Shown: positions 29,435 through 40,483 of the stretch, piece by piece
Position numbering within the stretch: position 1 is the first letter of the stretch
How the letters are laid out: every line of letters starts with the position of its first letter
Source of the DNA: Bacteroidota bacterium
GTDB taxonomy: Bacteria > Bacteroidota > Bacteroidia > Chitinophagales > Chitinophagaceae
Length of the DNA stretch: 64,000 nucleotides
Direction of reading: 5' to 3'
NCBI GenBank assembly: GCA_030706605.1
Contig: JAUZOE010000002.1
Coordinates: 62,001 to 126,000, forward strand
The notes under the pieces: generated by a model
What the model saw: the letters and a program-made list of their open reading frames with translations, nothing else
What the model was told of the DNA's origin: nothing
Databases searched by the model: none
Made by a program: the position numbers and the translations under genes

Positions 29435-29462
29435 AAGGTGCTCGTTTGTGAGCGCCTTTTTT
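29435..29462 (+). terminator. Rho-independent terminator after the small basic ORF
   Basis: AAGGTGCTC (29435-29443) pairs with GAGCGCCTT (29450-29458) over 9 pairs (one T-G) with a 6-base loop, followed by a T-run. On the minus strand the T-run is absent, so it serves plus-strand transcription. Confidence 0.7.
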
Positions 29463-29482
29463 GTGATTTGTCACATAAAATA

Positions 29483-30151
29483 TTATTCAAAAGACCTGTT
29501 GATGAATTTAACCAAAGGCTTTAACGCTTTGAAAGCCTGTAAAATTTCATTTGATAAACCAGGTTGTGTAAGCGTATTATCGGGGATAGGTTTCAGGGCT
29601 ACGAAACTTTTTAATTTTAAAAATTCTGCTGCCGGATTTTCTTTTTCATAGCCTTTTGGCACATTTACCAACATTTGATTTTTATCTCTATCTAATTCGC
29701 CGTAGGTTTTTTGAAAATCAGGACTGTTGATGATTTTTTTAAATTCCGGAAAACAATAATCAATTTCCTGCCTGATTTTTTTTAACTCAGAAGCAGCAGG
29801 CATCCATAGACCTCCGCCAGCAAAACTTTTGCCACCTGGTTGTAAATGAAAATAGTAGCCGGCATAAATTGACTTTTTTCCTCCCTTATTGAAAGAGGCG
29901 CCGATATTGACTTTGTAAGGAGTTTTGTCTTTTGAAAAACGGATATCACGATTAATTCTGAACAGGCAGTTTTTTGCGGAAAGTTCTTTCATGTCCTTAT
30001 CAAAAGAACTCATTTGGCGTAAAAGATCATTTGCCAAATTTTCGAAATCATTTTTTGCTGATACATACGTTTCCCTGTTTGCATCGAACCAGGCTTTATT
30101 GTTATTCTTTTTAAGCGCTTTTAAGAATTGGATGGTGTATGTAGAAACCAA
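29483..30151 (-). CDS. DUF2461 (TIGR02453) family protein
   Basis: The 222-residue protein has the family landmarks: FLKALKKNNNKAWFDANRETY at the N-terminus, INRDIRFSKDKTPYKVNIGA in the middle, GYYFHLQPGGKSFAGGGLWMP, and a C-terminal acidic/aromatic part. The biochemical function of this widespread family is unknown. Predicted soluble and cytoplasmic. It is 64 bp downstream of the HNH-type gene on the same strand. Confidence 0.88.
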   Translation of the reverse strand: MVSTYTIQFLKALKKNNNKAWFDANRETYVSAKNDFENLANDLLRQMSSFDKDMKELSAKNCLFRINRDIRFSKDKTPYKVNIGASFNKGGKKSIYAGYYFHLQPGGKSFAGGGLWMPAASELKKIRQEIDYCFPEFKKIINSPDFQKTYGELDRDKNQMLVNVPKGYEKENPAAEFLKLKSFVALKPIPDNTLTQPGLSNEILQAFKALKPLVKFINRSFE

Positions 30152-30215
30152 TGAAATATTGATTAATATTTTGAGGAATAATAAATTTTTATACAGATAA
30201 CTAATACCGGGCTTT

Positions 30216-30776
30216 TTACACCTTGCCCCAGCTTTCTCCGCTCTTAATTCTGTAGATAGTCATTTGACTTACTTTAAATTTATCAGCAATTTGCTTATGA
30301 GTAAGTCTGCGCCGTGGGTTGTCAAGAATAGTTTTTATCTGCTTTACCTGGGTGGCATTTAGTTTTAATCCTTTGGTTCTGGTACTCTGTATTTTTTTAT
30401 AAGCTAATTTAACAGGGCTTTTTTGCTGATGTTCAATTACTTCTTTTTGCGAAGCCCATTTTAAATTTTTAGACCTGTTATCAGTTTTAATATGATTCAG
30501 GTGAATGACAAATTTTTCATTCCGGGAAGCTTTCTTATTAAATAATTTAGCCACTTCCCGATGGAAATAAAGTGTGCCGCTTTTGCCTTCTATATGAAGG
30601 TTTAAAGTTTTATATCCCGCAGTAAGCGAACCGGCCAAAAGCTTCCCATCTGCAAGAATATCTTCTTTATAACTCGCCGCCCGCCCATGGGAAGATATTG
30701 CATAATTGTTTCTCATAAGTTTCCATCCGTTAAACCGGATTGGCTTCCAGATTTCATCTTTAAATTTTTTAATCAT
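30216..30776 (-). CDS. Free-standing NUMOD4/HNH endonuclease-like protein with C-terminal HTH
   Basis: The 186-residue protein has an N-terminal NUMOD4-like segment (IWKPIRFNGWKLMRNNYAIS), a central HNH-like core (FVIHLNHIKTDNRSKNLKWA, about 100-115, with His and Asn in the right order) and a C-terminal helix-turn-helix (RLTHKQIADKFKVSQMTIYRI). This is the layout of phage and intron-type HNH homing endonucleases, although it is not inside an intron here. It lies 28 bp after ligA's stop. Probably a selfish or domesticated nuclease; activity unknown. Confidence 0.8.
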   Translation of the reverse strand: MIKKFKDEIWKPIRFNGWKLMRNNYAISSHGRAASYKEDILADGKLLAGSLTAGYKTLNLHIEGKSGTLYFHREVAKLFNKKASRNEKFVIHLNHIKTDNRSKNLKWASQKEVIEHQQKSPVKLAYKKIQSTRTKGLKLNATQVKQIKTILDNPRRRLTHKQIADKFKVSQMTIYRIKSGESWGKV

Positions 30777-30804
30777 AGCAAGAGTTTAAAATGAAGTTAC
30801 AAAA

Positions 30805-33274
<2,470 letters not shown>

Positions 33275-34264
33275 TTACCGATTTACTGATTTCATTCCTG
33301 CCTCAGTATAACGCAGGCCGGATGCTGCATTTTTAGGAAATACTTCTTCAATCATTTCAAGTTCCCTGGCCGATAAGGCGATGTCGGCTGCTTTTATATT
33401 TTCCTCTAAAAATTTGATATGTTTTGTTCCGGGTATGGGGAAGATAAAATCCTCTTGCGCCATTACCCATGCAAGTGCCAATTGGGAAGCAGTGCAACTT
33501 TTTTCTTTTGCTATTGCTTCAATTTTCTTTACGAGATCCAGGTTTTTATTAAAATTGTCTCCCACGAAACGTGGAGATGATCTTCGGTAATCATCTTTAT
33601 CTAAATCTTCTATGGTTTTTATTTGCCCGCTTAAAAAACCTCTGCCCAAAGGGCTGTACGCCACAAATGCAATTCCCAGTTCTTTACATACCGGTAATAT
33701 TTCATTTTCTGGTTCACGGCTCCACAAGCTGTATTCAGTTTGTAAAGCGGATATCGGGTGTTCAGCATTTGCTTTCCGCAGTGTTTCCACATTTATTTCG
33801 CTTAGCCCTATACCCCGGATTTTACCTTCTTTTACTAATTGAGCCATAGCGCCTACAGTTTCTTCGATTGGGGTATCCGGATCTTTCCGGTGTAAATAGT
33901 ATAAGTCTATTACTTCTACATTCAATCTTTTTAAACTTGCCTCGCAAGCGCTCTTTACATATTCAGGTTTACCGTTTAATCCCCTTACAGAGGGATTAGC
34001 GGGGTCTCTCAGAATTCCGAATTTAGTAGCAAGTGTTATTTCCTTTCTAAATGACCTGATTGCTTTGCCTACCAATATTTCATTGGTAAAAGGACCATAC
34101 ATATCTGCTGTATCAAAAAAAGTAAGGCCAAGTTCGTGAGCCCTGTGGATGGTTCTTGTAGATTCATGATCATTTTTGTCTCCGTAGAAATCGCTCATTC
34201 CCATGCATCCTAACCCTATTTCAGAAGCCTTCAATCCCTGTGTCCCTAATGATTTGATGTTCAT
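33275..34264 (-). CDS. Aldo/keto reductase
   Basis: NADPH-dependent oxidoreductase of 329 residues with a TIM barrel. Conserved parts are [31 protein letters not shown] (catalytic Asp and Tyr), [17 protein letters not shown] (with the catalytic His), and the NADP-binding [18 protein letters not shown]. It is close to the YakC/AKR13-type aldehyde reductases. Substrate unknown. Stands alone. Confidence 0.92.
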   Translation of the reverse strand: MNIKSLGTQGLKASEIGLGCMGMSDFYGDKNDHESTRTIHRAHELGLTFFDTADMYGPFTNEILVGKAIRSFRKEITLATKFGILRDPANPSVRGLNGKPEYVKSACEASLKRLNVEVIDLYYLHRKDPDTPIEETVGAMAQLVKEGKIRGIGLSEINVETLRKANAEHPISALQTEYSLWSREPENEILPVCKELGIAFVAYSPLGRGFLSGQIKTIEDLDKDDYRRSSPRFVGDNFNKNLDLVKKIEAIAKEKSCTASQLALAWVMAQEDFIFPIPGTKHIKFLEENIKAADIALSARELEMIEEVFPKNAASGLRYTEAGMKSVNR

Positions 34265-34497
34265 ATATTTTTATTTTAAGGATATAGAGTAATAATAAAC
34301 AGGTGGAATTAATAGATACCAATGTTTTCTTTACTCAAACGAGTGGAAAAATAATTTGTTAATTTTTTTGCATAAAAAAAAGAAGGCAATAGTTGTTATC
34401 ACAATTCTTCCATTTTGCAAGTTAACAATTAATGTATTTTTCGCTGGAATGCAGATCCGGCAATGAAATTAAAAAACAGGAATTACAAAAAAGGAAG

Positions 34498-34815
34498 CTA
34501 TTTTGGGATATTCTTAATGGTTAGCTGAAATTTAGTATTCAGGCTAACTTCATAATTATTGTCACTAAGAATTTCTTTAGCGCCCTGGTCTTCAAGGATT
34601 ACCTGTGCAAGATGCATTGCAAGGTCAGAACCACTAATTACATTACCTACTTTACCGTCTGTAAATTCTATTATAAACTTATAACCTGCCTTTCTGCCGG
34701 TACCGGCACGTTCAAAGTCAACCCGGTTAAGGGCTAATACCTGTTCCTCTGTGTTCGACTTTTTCATCAGGATTCTGACAATCGGCAAATATTTTTTCCA
34801 GATGTGACTATACAT
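34498..34815 (-). CDS. Conserved hypothetical protein, 105 residues
   Basis: Small soluble protein beginning MYSHIWKKYLPIVRILMKKS, then a compact alpha/beta part (GYKFIIEFTDGKVGNVISGS, ending LTIKNIPK). I do not recognise a named domain. The second Met (34767) is an alternative start, but the first keeps the hydrophobic KYLPIVRIL stretch. Read on the minus strand, a micro-ORF and strong terminator lie 200-330 bases upstream. Confidence 0.6.
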   Translation of the reverse strand: MYSHIWKKYLPIVRILMKKSNTEEQVLALNRVDFERAGTGRKAGYKFIIEFTDGKVGNVISGSDLAMHLAQVILEDQGAKEILSDNNYEVSLNTKFQLTIKNIPK

Positions 34816-35021
34816 GTAAGAAATTAATTTTATAAATTTTTTGTGGCCGGCAGGCTACATCCGGAAAGAAAACACCGGTAAAAATGTAAATATACGTTAA
34901 CTGAAGTTCATATAAAATTAACATAAAAGATTAGTCCACTAAAATTACTGAAATTTTTTCAAGGAGATGAACTAAAAAAAATTATATATCAGATTCACTT
35001 TTCAAATATTATATATAAAAT

Positions 35022-35050
35022 AAAAAAAACCCCCGCTAAAAAGCCGGGGG
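35022..35050 (-). terminator. Strong rho-independent terminator without an obvious upstream gene
   Basis: On the minus strand CCCCCGGC and GCGGGGG form a seven-pair stem (one bulged G) with a TTTTTA loop, followed by eight T. No annotated gene ends here; the next gene to the right is on the opposite strand. It should end a short transcript starting between about 35100 and 35280. Confidence 0.75.
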
Positions 35051-35115
35051 ATTCCTGATTAAAAACTACACACACTATTTTAAACAAATTAAAATTTGTC
35101 CCTTATTTTATATTT

Positions 35116-35145
35116 CTATAGTAAAAGTCTCTTTTTTTTCATCAT
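35116..35145 (-). CDS. Putative 9-residue leader peptide
   Basis: ATGATGAAAAAAAAGAGACT begins a frame encoding MMKKKRLLL then TAG. AGGAAAG lies 5 bases before the start codon as a ribosome-binding-like sequence. Three successive Leu codons (CTT TTA CTA) just ahead of a terminator recall amino-acid attenuation leaders, but the gene beyond the terminator is not a leucine gene. Could be chance. Confidence 0.25.
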   Translation of the reverse strand: MMKKKRLLL

Positions 35146-35287
35146 GTTTCTTTCCTAATGAGTAAATGGTAATATTTAGTTATTAAGCGGGATATAATAA
35201 GTGGAAAAATAAATCTTTTTGCTATTAGACTAAAAAAGATAGTAATTTTATGCTAAATAATTTGGTTATTATCGTACTCTCTAAACT

Positions 35288-35902
35288 ATGGATACAAAAT
35301 CATTGATACAGATACCAGGATATATTTATAATGAATACCTGCTGGTATTAAACCCCCATGAAGAATTGCGTAATAAGATCATGGAAATTAAAACTAAATT
35401 TTCTGATACTTATAAAGTACCGAATGCGCGATGGAGTAAACCGCATATAACTCTTGCCAATTTTGTCCAGTTTGAAATGATGGAAGGAAAGTTGGTAAAC
35501 CGGCTGAGAATAATTGCTATGGGGTATCATCCATTTAAAGTAGAATTGAAAGGTTTTGGAAGTTTTCCAAGCCATACAATCTTTATCAATGTGGAAAGTC
35601 AATTACAGGTAAAAACACTTGTTACGGAATTGAGACCGGCTCAGCGATTAATGACATTGAATAAAGATAATAAGCCTCATTTTATTGATAATCCTCACCT
35701 GACTGTTGCCAGAAAATTATTGCCCTGGCAATACGAACAGGCATGGATTCAGTACCAGCAGCAACATTTTTCAGGACGCTTTATGGCCAATGGAATGCTA
35801 TTGTTAAAAAGATCATTAAACGGCGGGTCTTATCAATTGGTTCAGTGGTTTGAGTTTATGAATTTGCCGGTCAATACCAGGCAGGGAGCTTTATTTGGAT
35901 AA
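35288..35902 (+). CDS. 2H phosphoesterase (2'-5' RNA ligase/LigT-like) family protein
   Basis: The 204-residue protein has the paired 2H motifs HITLANF (about 51-57) and HLTVARK (about 138-144), about 87 residues apart, as in LigT/CPDase-type cyclic phosphodiesterases that act on 2',3'-cyclic phosphate or 2'-5' RNA ends. The first of four plus-strand genes that continue with a radical-SAM protein, TcmP and a three-Cys protein. The substrate cannot be told from sequence. Confidence 0.8.
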   Translation: MDTKSLIQIPGYIYNEYLLVLNPHEELRNKIMEIKTKFSDTYKVPNARWSKPHITLANFVQFEMMEGKLVNRLRIIAMGYHPFKVELKGFGSFPSHTIFINVESQLQVKTLVTELRPAQRLMTLNKDNKPHFIDNPHLTVARKLLPWQYEQAWIQYQQQHFSGRFMANGMLLLKRSLNGGSYQLVQWFEFMNLPVNTRQGALFG

Positions 35903-35954
35903 TAACCCCCGGCAAATTAATTTGATATTATACAAACACCTTCAAAATATTTTT

Positions 35955-37064
35955 ATGAATCAACAATTAAAGCAGGATCATTTTAAAGTTGCTGCACAAC
36001 AAAAAGAAGAAAATGATCAATATATACCCGGACGTGGAGCACAATTCAATACGCCCAACCGGTTTTTGAAAAACCAACAGGTAAAAGAAGAAATAGAATC
36101 AATCGATGAATATGAGGAGCAAACTATAAGAACACAATATATAGAACAGCAGGTAAAAAGTATTGTAAACAAAGTAGAAAGCCCTGATCTCAGCATGGTG
36201 TATAGTATGAATCCCTATGCTGGTTGTGAACACGGTTGTATTTATTGCTATGCGCGTAACGTATATGAATACTGGGGCTACAGTGCCGGCCTTGATTTTG
36301 AAAGTAAGATCATTGTGAAAATGAATGCTCCGCAGATGCTTCGGAAATTTTTGATGAACAAAAAATACGATCCTACGCCGATCATGTTAAGCGGTAATAC
36401 GGATTGTTATCAACCCGCGGAACAAAAATACCGGTTAACAAGAAGCCTGCTTGAAGTGTGTAATGAATTTAACCAGCCGGTAGGAATCCTGACCAAAAAT
36501 TCATGGATTATCAAAGATAAAGATGTGCTGCAGGAAATGGCAAAAAAGAACCTGGTAACGGCAATGGTCTCGGTTACTTCTTTTAATGAAGACCTGAGAA
36601 GATTGATGGAACCCAGAACCGCTACCGCCAAACAAAGATTAAAAGTAATTGAAGAATTAAGCAATGCCGGTATAAGAATGGGCATTATGATGGGGCCAAT
36701 GATACCGGGGCTGAACGAACATGAAATGCAGCGAATTATGAAAGAGGCTCGTGATGCAGGCGCTAAGTTTACAGCGTATACGTTTATCCGTTTGAATGGC
36801 GCTATCAAATTTTTATTTCACGACTGGCTTTATAAAAATTTCCCTGACAGGGCCGATAAAGTATGGCACATGATAGAAGACGGTCATAACGGGCAGGTAA
36901 ATGATACCCGCTGGGGTGTGCGCATGCGAGGCGAAGGAAGCATTGCCGAAATGGTAAACCAGCAATATAAAAAATATGGCAAGCTGTATGGAATGAATGA
37001 GGACCGGTGGGAACTGGATGCAAGTATTTTTAGAAGACCGGGGGAGCAAGGGAGGTTGTTTTAA
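35955..37064 (+). CDS. PA0069-type radical-SAM protein (SplB-related)
   Basis: The frame is open from a TTG at 35895, but ATG at 35955 is the better start, 52 bp after the preceding stop, giving 369 residues. It has MNPYAGCEHGCIYCYARNVYE, with the C-x3-C-x2-C cluster motif, then PIMLSGNTDCYQPAE, GILTKNSWIIKDKDVL and GIMMGPMIPGLNEHE. The family (Rv2578c/PA0069) is related to spore photoproduct lyase and has no settled function. The FTAYTFIRLNG and PDRADKVW segments are also family-typical. Confidence 0.88.
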   Translation: MNQQLKQDHFKVAAQQKEENDQYIPGRGAQFNTPNRFLKNQQVKEEIESIDEYEEQTIRTQYIEQQVKSIVNKVESPDLSMVYSMNPYAGCEHGCIYCYARNVYEYWGYSAGLDFESKIIVKMNAPQMLRKFLMNKKYDPTPIMLSGNTDCYQPAEQKYRLTRSLLEVCNEFNQPVGILTKNSWIIKDKDVLQEMAKKNLVTAMVSVTSFNEDLRRLMEPRTATAKQRLKVIEELSNAGIRMGIMMGPMIPGLNEHEMQRIMKEARDAGAKFTAYTFIRLNGAIKFLFHDWLYKNFPDRADKVWHMIEDGHNGQVNDTRWGVRMRGEGSIAEMVNQQYKKYGKLYGMNEDRWELDASIFRRPGEQGRLF

Positions 37065-37091
37065 AAAAAGTACTTTTATGAAAATTCTTAT

Positions 37092-38225
37092 ATGGCAAAA
37101 ATGAAAAGTTCACAATTAATTATGCTTGACCACTCGAAAGCAAAGGTTGAATTGTATCGCCGTTATTTATCAATTTATCTTAATGTTATTAGTAGGGTGC
37201 CCTTTATTAAAAAAATTTATTTATATGATTTATTTGCTGGAGAAGGCGAATATTTAAATGGAGAAAAAGGCAGTTCTGTAATTACTATGGAATGTATTAA
37301 AAATCATTTTTTTTCAAATAACCAAACTTCCCCAAATATTGATGTTCATTTAAATGACAGCGAAAAATCTGAAATCGAAATTGGTATAAATAAAATTGAT
37401 CGTGTCAAAAAATTTGTATCTGAAATTTTTAAACCTTCGAATGTAAGTATTGAATTTTCAAAAAAAGAATATAATGATTTAATTCAAAGGATTATAACAA
37501 AACTTGATGGTCTCAAAGATTTCGAAAGAGCTTTACTTTTTATTGATCCATGGGGATATAAAGAGATTAATCCAAAAGAATTAAAAGAAATAGTAAGAAA
37601 TGGGAAAACTGAAATACTATTATTTTTACCAATATCTTTTATGTACCGCTTTGCGGATAAAGCATTATCTGATGAGAATTTTTTTGGAGGAAAACCTTTA
37701 GAAAAATTTTTAAGTGAATTATTTGGAGGAGAATTACCAGACACTAAAAATCAATTAATATTTATTAATGAAGTAAAAGTTCGATTTAAAAAATATTTGA
37801 AAATTAATTATGTAGACACTTTTACAATTGAAAGAGGTAATAAAAATTTCTTCTCTTTATTTTTCTTTACAAATAACAAAACTGGGTATTATAAAATGCT
37901 TGATGCAAAATGGGATTTAGATGAAGAAAGCGGAAGAGGCTTTAAAATTTCAAATTCTTTACAACCAAGTTTTTTTGATGAAGTTACCGCCGTAGATTAT
38001 TCTTCTATGATTTTAGATTTTTTGAAAAGTAAAACAATCGTTACAAATCAAGATCTATTTGATTTTGGATTAGATTGTGGTTTTCTGCCAAAGCATACGA
38101 AAAAGGCTTTGGATGAATTAAAATCAAAAGAGAAAATATTTCCTATTTCATTAGACAATTTACCTGTGAAAGGATATTATATCGATGATAATCATTCAAG
38201 GAAGATTCAAATTAAAATTAAATAA
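37092..38225 (+). CDS. tcmP: Three-Cys-motif partner protein TcmP
   Basis: The 377-residue protein carries LYDLFAGEGEY (about 42), like the AdoMet-binding motif I of class I methyltransferases, and ALLFIDPWGYKEI (about 150), like a motif IV. A C-terminal winged-helix-like part follows (VTNQDLFDFGLDCGFLPKHT). TcmP is defined by co-occurrence with Gp37/Gp68 three-Cys proteins, and that partner starts 2 bp after this stop. The gene is strikingly AT-rich compared with its neighbours and uses many A/T-ending codons, a sign of transfer. Function of the pair is unknown. Confidence 0.82.
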   Translation: MAKMKSSQLIMLDHSKAKVELYRRYLSIYLNVISRVPFIKKIYLYDLFAGEGEYLNGEKGSSVITMECIKNHFFSNNQTSPNIDVHLNDSEKSEIEIGINKIDRVKKFVSEIFKPSNVSIEFSKKEYNDLIQRIITKLDGLKDFERALLFIDPWGYKEINPKELKEIVRNGKTEILLFLPISFMYRFADKALSDENFFGGKPLEKFLSELFGGELPDTKNQLIFINEVKVRFKKYLKINYVDTFTIERGNKNFFSLFFFTNNKTGYYKMLDAKWDLDEESGRGFKISNSLQPSFFDEVTAVDYSSMILDFLKSKTIVTNQDLFDFGLDCGFLPKHTKKALDELKSKEKIFPISLDNLPVKGYYIDDNHSRKIQIKIK

Positions 38226-38227
38226 TT

Positions 38228-38953
38228 ATGGCACAATCTTCAATCGAATGGACAGAAATGACCTGGAACCCAACAACAGGCTGCAATAAAGTTTCAGCAG
38301 GTTGTAAGTTTTGTTATGCAGAAGTGATGACAAGGCGTTTGCAGGCAATGGGAATTCAAAAATATAAAGATGGTTTTAATAAAGTGAGAGTTCACCTAGG
38401 GGCATTGCAAATTCCTTATTCATGGAAAGGTTCAAAAGTGGTGTTTGTAAATTCCATGAGCGATTTGTTTCATCCAGATGTTCCTTTGTCATTTATACAA
38501 AAAGTTTTTGAAGTGATGAATAATACTCCTCAACACACATACCAGGTGCTTACCAAGAGAGCGGAAAGATTATATGAATTGCATTATAAATTAAACTGGA
38601 CTAAAAATATCTGGATGGGAGTTTCAGTAGAAGATGAACGAGTTGTAAGCAGGATAGATTTTTTGAGAGAGACCAATGCTAAAACAAAATTCCTTTCGTG
38701 TGAGCCTTTAATCGGTCCATTGCAAAATATGAATCTTACAAATATTGATTGGGTAATTGTAGGAGGAGAAAGTGGAAGAAAAGCAAGACCGATGTCTGAG
38801 CAATGGGTTTGGGATATAAAAATGCAATGCCAGGAACAGGAAGTTGCTTTCTTCTTCAAACAATGGGGTGGTATCAATAAAAAGAAAGCCGGAAGGCAAC
38901 TTGCCGGAATGACGTATGATGAAATGCCGGCAAGAGAAATTATTTTAGAATAA
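38228..38953 (+). CDS. Gp37/Gp68 (DUF5131) family three-Cys-motif protein
   Basis: The 241-residue protein starts SSIEWTEMTWNPTTGCNK and carries the Cys cluster GCNKVSAGCKFCYAE, resembling a radical-SAM iron-sulfur site with wider spacing. Further family motifs are VFVNSMSDLFHPDVP, YQVLTKRAERL, WMGVSVEDERV and WVIVGGESGRKARPM. It is translationally coupled to tcmP (2-bp gap). First seen in phage genomes, the family is common in bacteria, and its reaction is not established. Composition is closer to the host than tcmP. Confidence 0.85.
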   Translation: MAQSSIEWTEMTWNPTTGCNKVSAGCKFCYAEVMTRRLQAMGIQKYKDGFNKVRVHLGALQIPYSWKGSKVVFVNSMSDLFHPDVPLSFIQKVFEVMNNTPQHTYQVLTKRAERLYELHYKLNWTKNIWMGVSVEDERVVSRIDFLRETNAKTKFLSCEPLIGPLQNMNLTNIDWVIVGGESGRKARPMSEQWVWDIKMQCQEQEVAFFFKQWGGINKKKAGRQLAGMTYDEMPAREIILE

Positions 38954-38974
38954 TTTTTCTATTTCCATTCCCGT

Positions 38975-40111
38975 TTAAATCCTTACATAAATCTTTCTCT
39001 TATTGAGCCACCATCCAACGCTCCAGCAAAGGAGCATATAACAAATTGAGAACAGCAAAGCACCCAATGCCCCGGGAGCAATTGCCTGGAAAAAAGCGCT
39101 GTTGATAAAGTCAAACAGGTTTTGGCGAGGCTTTATGCGAATCATAAAAAGTACCACTACCAGCAGTTCTGAAAGCAGATAAATAAATAAAGGGTTGCGG
39201 CCAAAGATTTCAAAAAAGTGAGACCAGTGGAACCGGTTCCATTTTTTTATTTCCAGGATGTAAATAAGAGCAGAAATAATGAGGAGGTCCAGCCCGGAAG
39301 TAACCAATACAAATGAGCTGGTCCATAATTTTTTATTAATGGGAAATACCATATTCCAGCATATAGCAATGAAGATCATTAAAGATCCTACAAGCATTAG
39401 TTTGGCAAGGCTCTCAAAACTTTTATTTTCCTTTTGAATGAATCTTCCTGCAAAAAATCCAATCACTACATTTACGATAGCAGGCATCGTGCTTAGCCAT
39501 CCTTCAGGATCAAATGGAATTTGCTCTCCATGGTACATGTGATTGTTTCCCATTAAAAATTTGTCAAGAAAAATTTCTGCATTGCCCGACATGCTCAACG
39601 GTTGAGAATGATTGCCAAAGAGGAGCAATATAATCCAATACCCAATGAGTAAGACTGCGCTTACAATGATCACATTTTTGGTAGATAAATAATAAACCAG
39701 TAAAGAAGCAAATAAATAACACAGGGCGATCCGCTGGAGAACGCCCATAATACGGGTTTGACTTAGCGGGGCGGAGATAACATGCCCCGCGGGGTCCAAT
39801 CCGAAAAAGGGGAACCAATACATTAAAAATCCTAATAAAAAAATAAGAGCGGTTCTCCTGAATATTTTGGAAAGAAAGGCCGAATTACTTATTTGCCTGT
39901 ACTTATCTAATGAAAAACTCATGGCATTGCCAACGGCAAATAAGAAAGAAGGAAACACCAGGTCGGTAGGCGTAAAACCATGCCAGGTAGAATGAGATAA
40001 TGGTGAATAAGGTACAGCACCACTTCCCTGGGTATTTACAATGATCATAAAACAAATGGTCATTCCCCTGAAAACATCTAAGGATAAAAACCTTTTTTTT
40101 AATGTACTCAT
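38975..40111 (-). CDS. HGSNAT/NagX-like membrane acyltransferase
   Basis: The 378-residue protein has about ten membrane helices and the family start RFLSLDVFRGMTICFMIIVN, with FTPTDLVFPSFLFAVGNAMS after the first helix. It is related to heparan-alpha-glucosaminide N-acetyltransferase (DUF5009/YeiB group), which acetylates amino sugars across a membrane. Here a role in amino-sugar handling is an inference, supported weakly by the neighbouring AmgK/MurU-type genes. Followed by a small lipoprotein gene on the same strand upstream. Confidence 0.82.
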   Translation of the reverse strand: MSTLKKRFLSLDVFRGMTICFMIIVNTQGSGAVPYSPLSHSTWHGFTPTDLVFPSFLFAVGNAMSFSLDKYRQISNSAFLSKIFRRTALIFLLGFLMYWFPFFGLDPAGHVISAPLSQTRIMGVLQRIALCYLFASLLVYYLSTKNVIIVSAVLLIGYWIILLLFGNHSQPLSMSGNAEIFLDKFLMGNNHMYHGEQIPFDPEGWLSTMPAIVNVVIGFFAGRFIQKENKSFESLAKLMLVGSLMIFIAICWNMVFPINKKLWTSSFVLVTSGLDLLIISALIYILEIKKWNRFHWSHFFEIFGRNPLFIYLLSELLVVVLFMIRIKPRQNLFDFINSAFFQAIAPGALGALLFSICYMLLCWSVGWWLNKRKIYVRI

Positions 40112-40144
40112 ATTGGAATCAATTTTTTAGTGCGTGTATGAAAT

Positions 40145-40483
40145 TTACCTGTTTGTAATCCGGGAATTGATAATTGATTTTCCATCAGGGGTAAAAAATA
40201 CAATTCCTGTTTTGTTTTGTAATACCTTATTGGAATCTACGTAGGTGATATCCAGGGTATACCGGATCACTTTTTTAAAATTGGTATCTATAGGATTTTT
40301 TACGGTATCTTCATTGAAGCCTGTAATATCAAAGGAACTTACCTTATGTAATCTGCCCAGTATTTCATCTTTTGCCATTATCTGTCTTGCGTCACTGTCA
40401 TTGAGAGTGTTGTCGCAGGAAAAGAATGTGCTTGCAAAAAATACCCCGATAATGATTTTTTTGAAATAGTAATGCTGTTTCAT
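40145..40483 (-). CDS. Small lipoprotein of unknown function
   Basis: The 112-residue protein has a signal segment KKIIIGVFFASTFFSC with a lipobox Cys (about 23), so it should be lipid-anchored. The mature part (ILGRLHKVSSFDITGF, YTLDITYVDSN, GIVFFTPDGKSIINS) looks like a small beta-domain. I do not recognise the family. It is 33 bp upstream of the acyltransferase gene and probably co-transcribed. Confidence 0.65.
   Translation of the reverse strand: MKQHYYFKKIIIGVFFASTFFSCDNTLNDSDARQIMAKDEILGRLHKVSSFDITGFNEDTVKNPIDTNFKKVIRYTLDITYVDSNKVLQNKTGIVFFTPDGKSIINSRITNR

Larger units (their letters stand above)
35022..35200 (-). ncRNA. Candidate small RNA or leader transcript
   Basis: Inferred from the orphan terminator at 35022-35050 and an A/T hairpin ACAAATT/AATTTGT (35084-35099). 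The right boundary is approximate because no TAnnTTTG promoter could be fixed. It could be an independent small RNA, or an attenuated leader of the 105-aa gene about 200 bases further on. No Rfam family was recognised. Confidence 0.35.
34816..35287. other. Intergenic region holding a minus-strand terminator and micro-ORF
   Basis: 472 bp between divergent genes. It holds the terminator at 35022-35050, an AT hairpin at 35084-35099 and the 9-codon frame at 35116-35145, all reading on the minus strand, which suggests a short transcript of its own. The rest is AT-rich with nothing recognisable. Confidence 0.5.
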
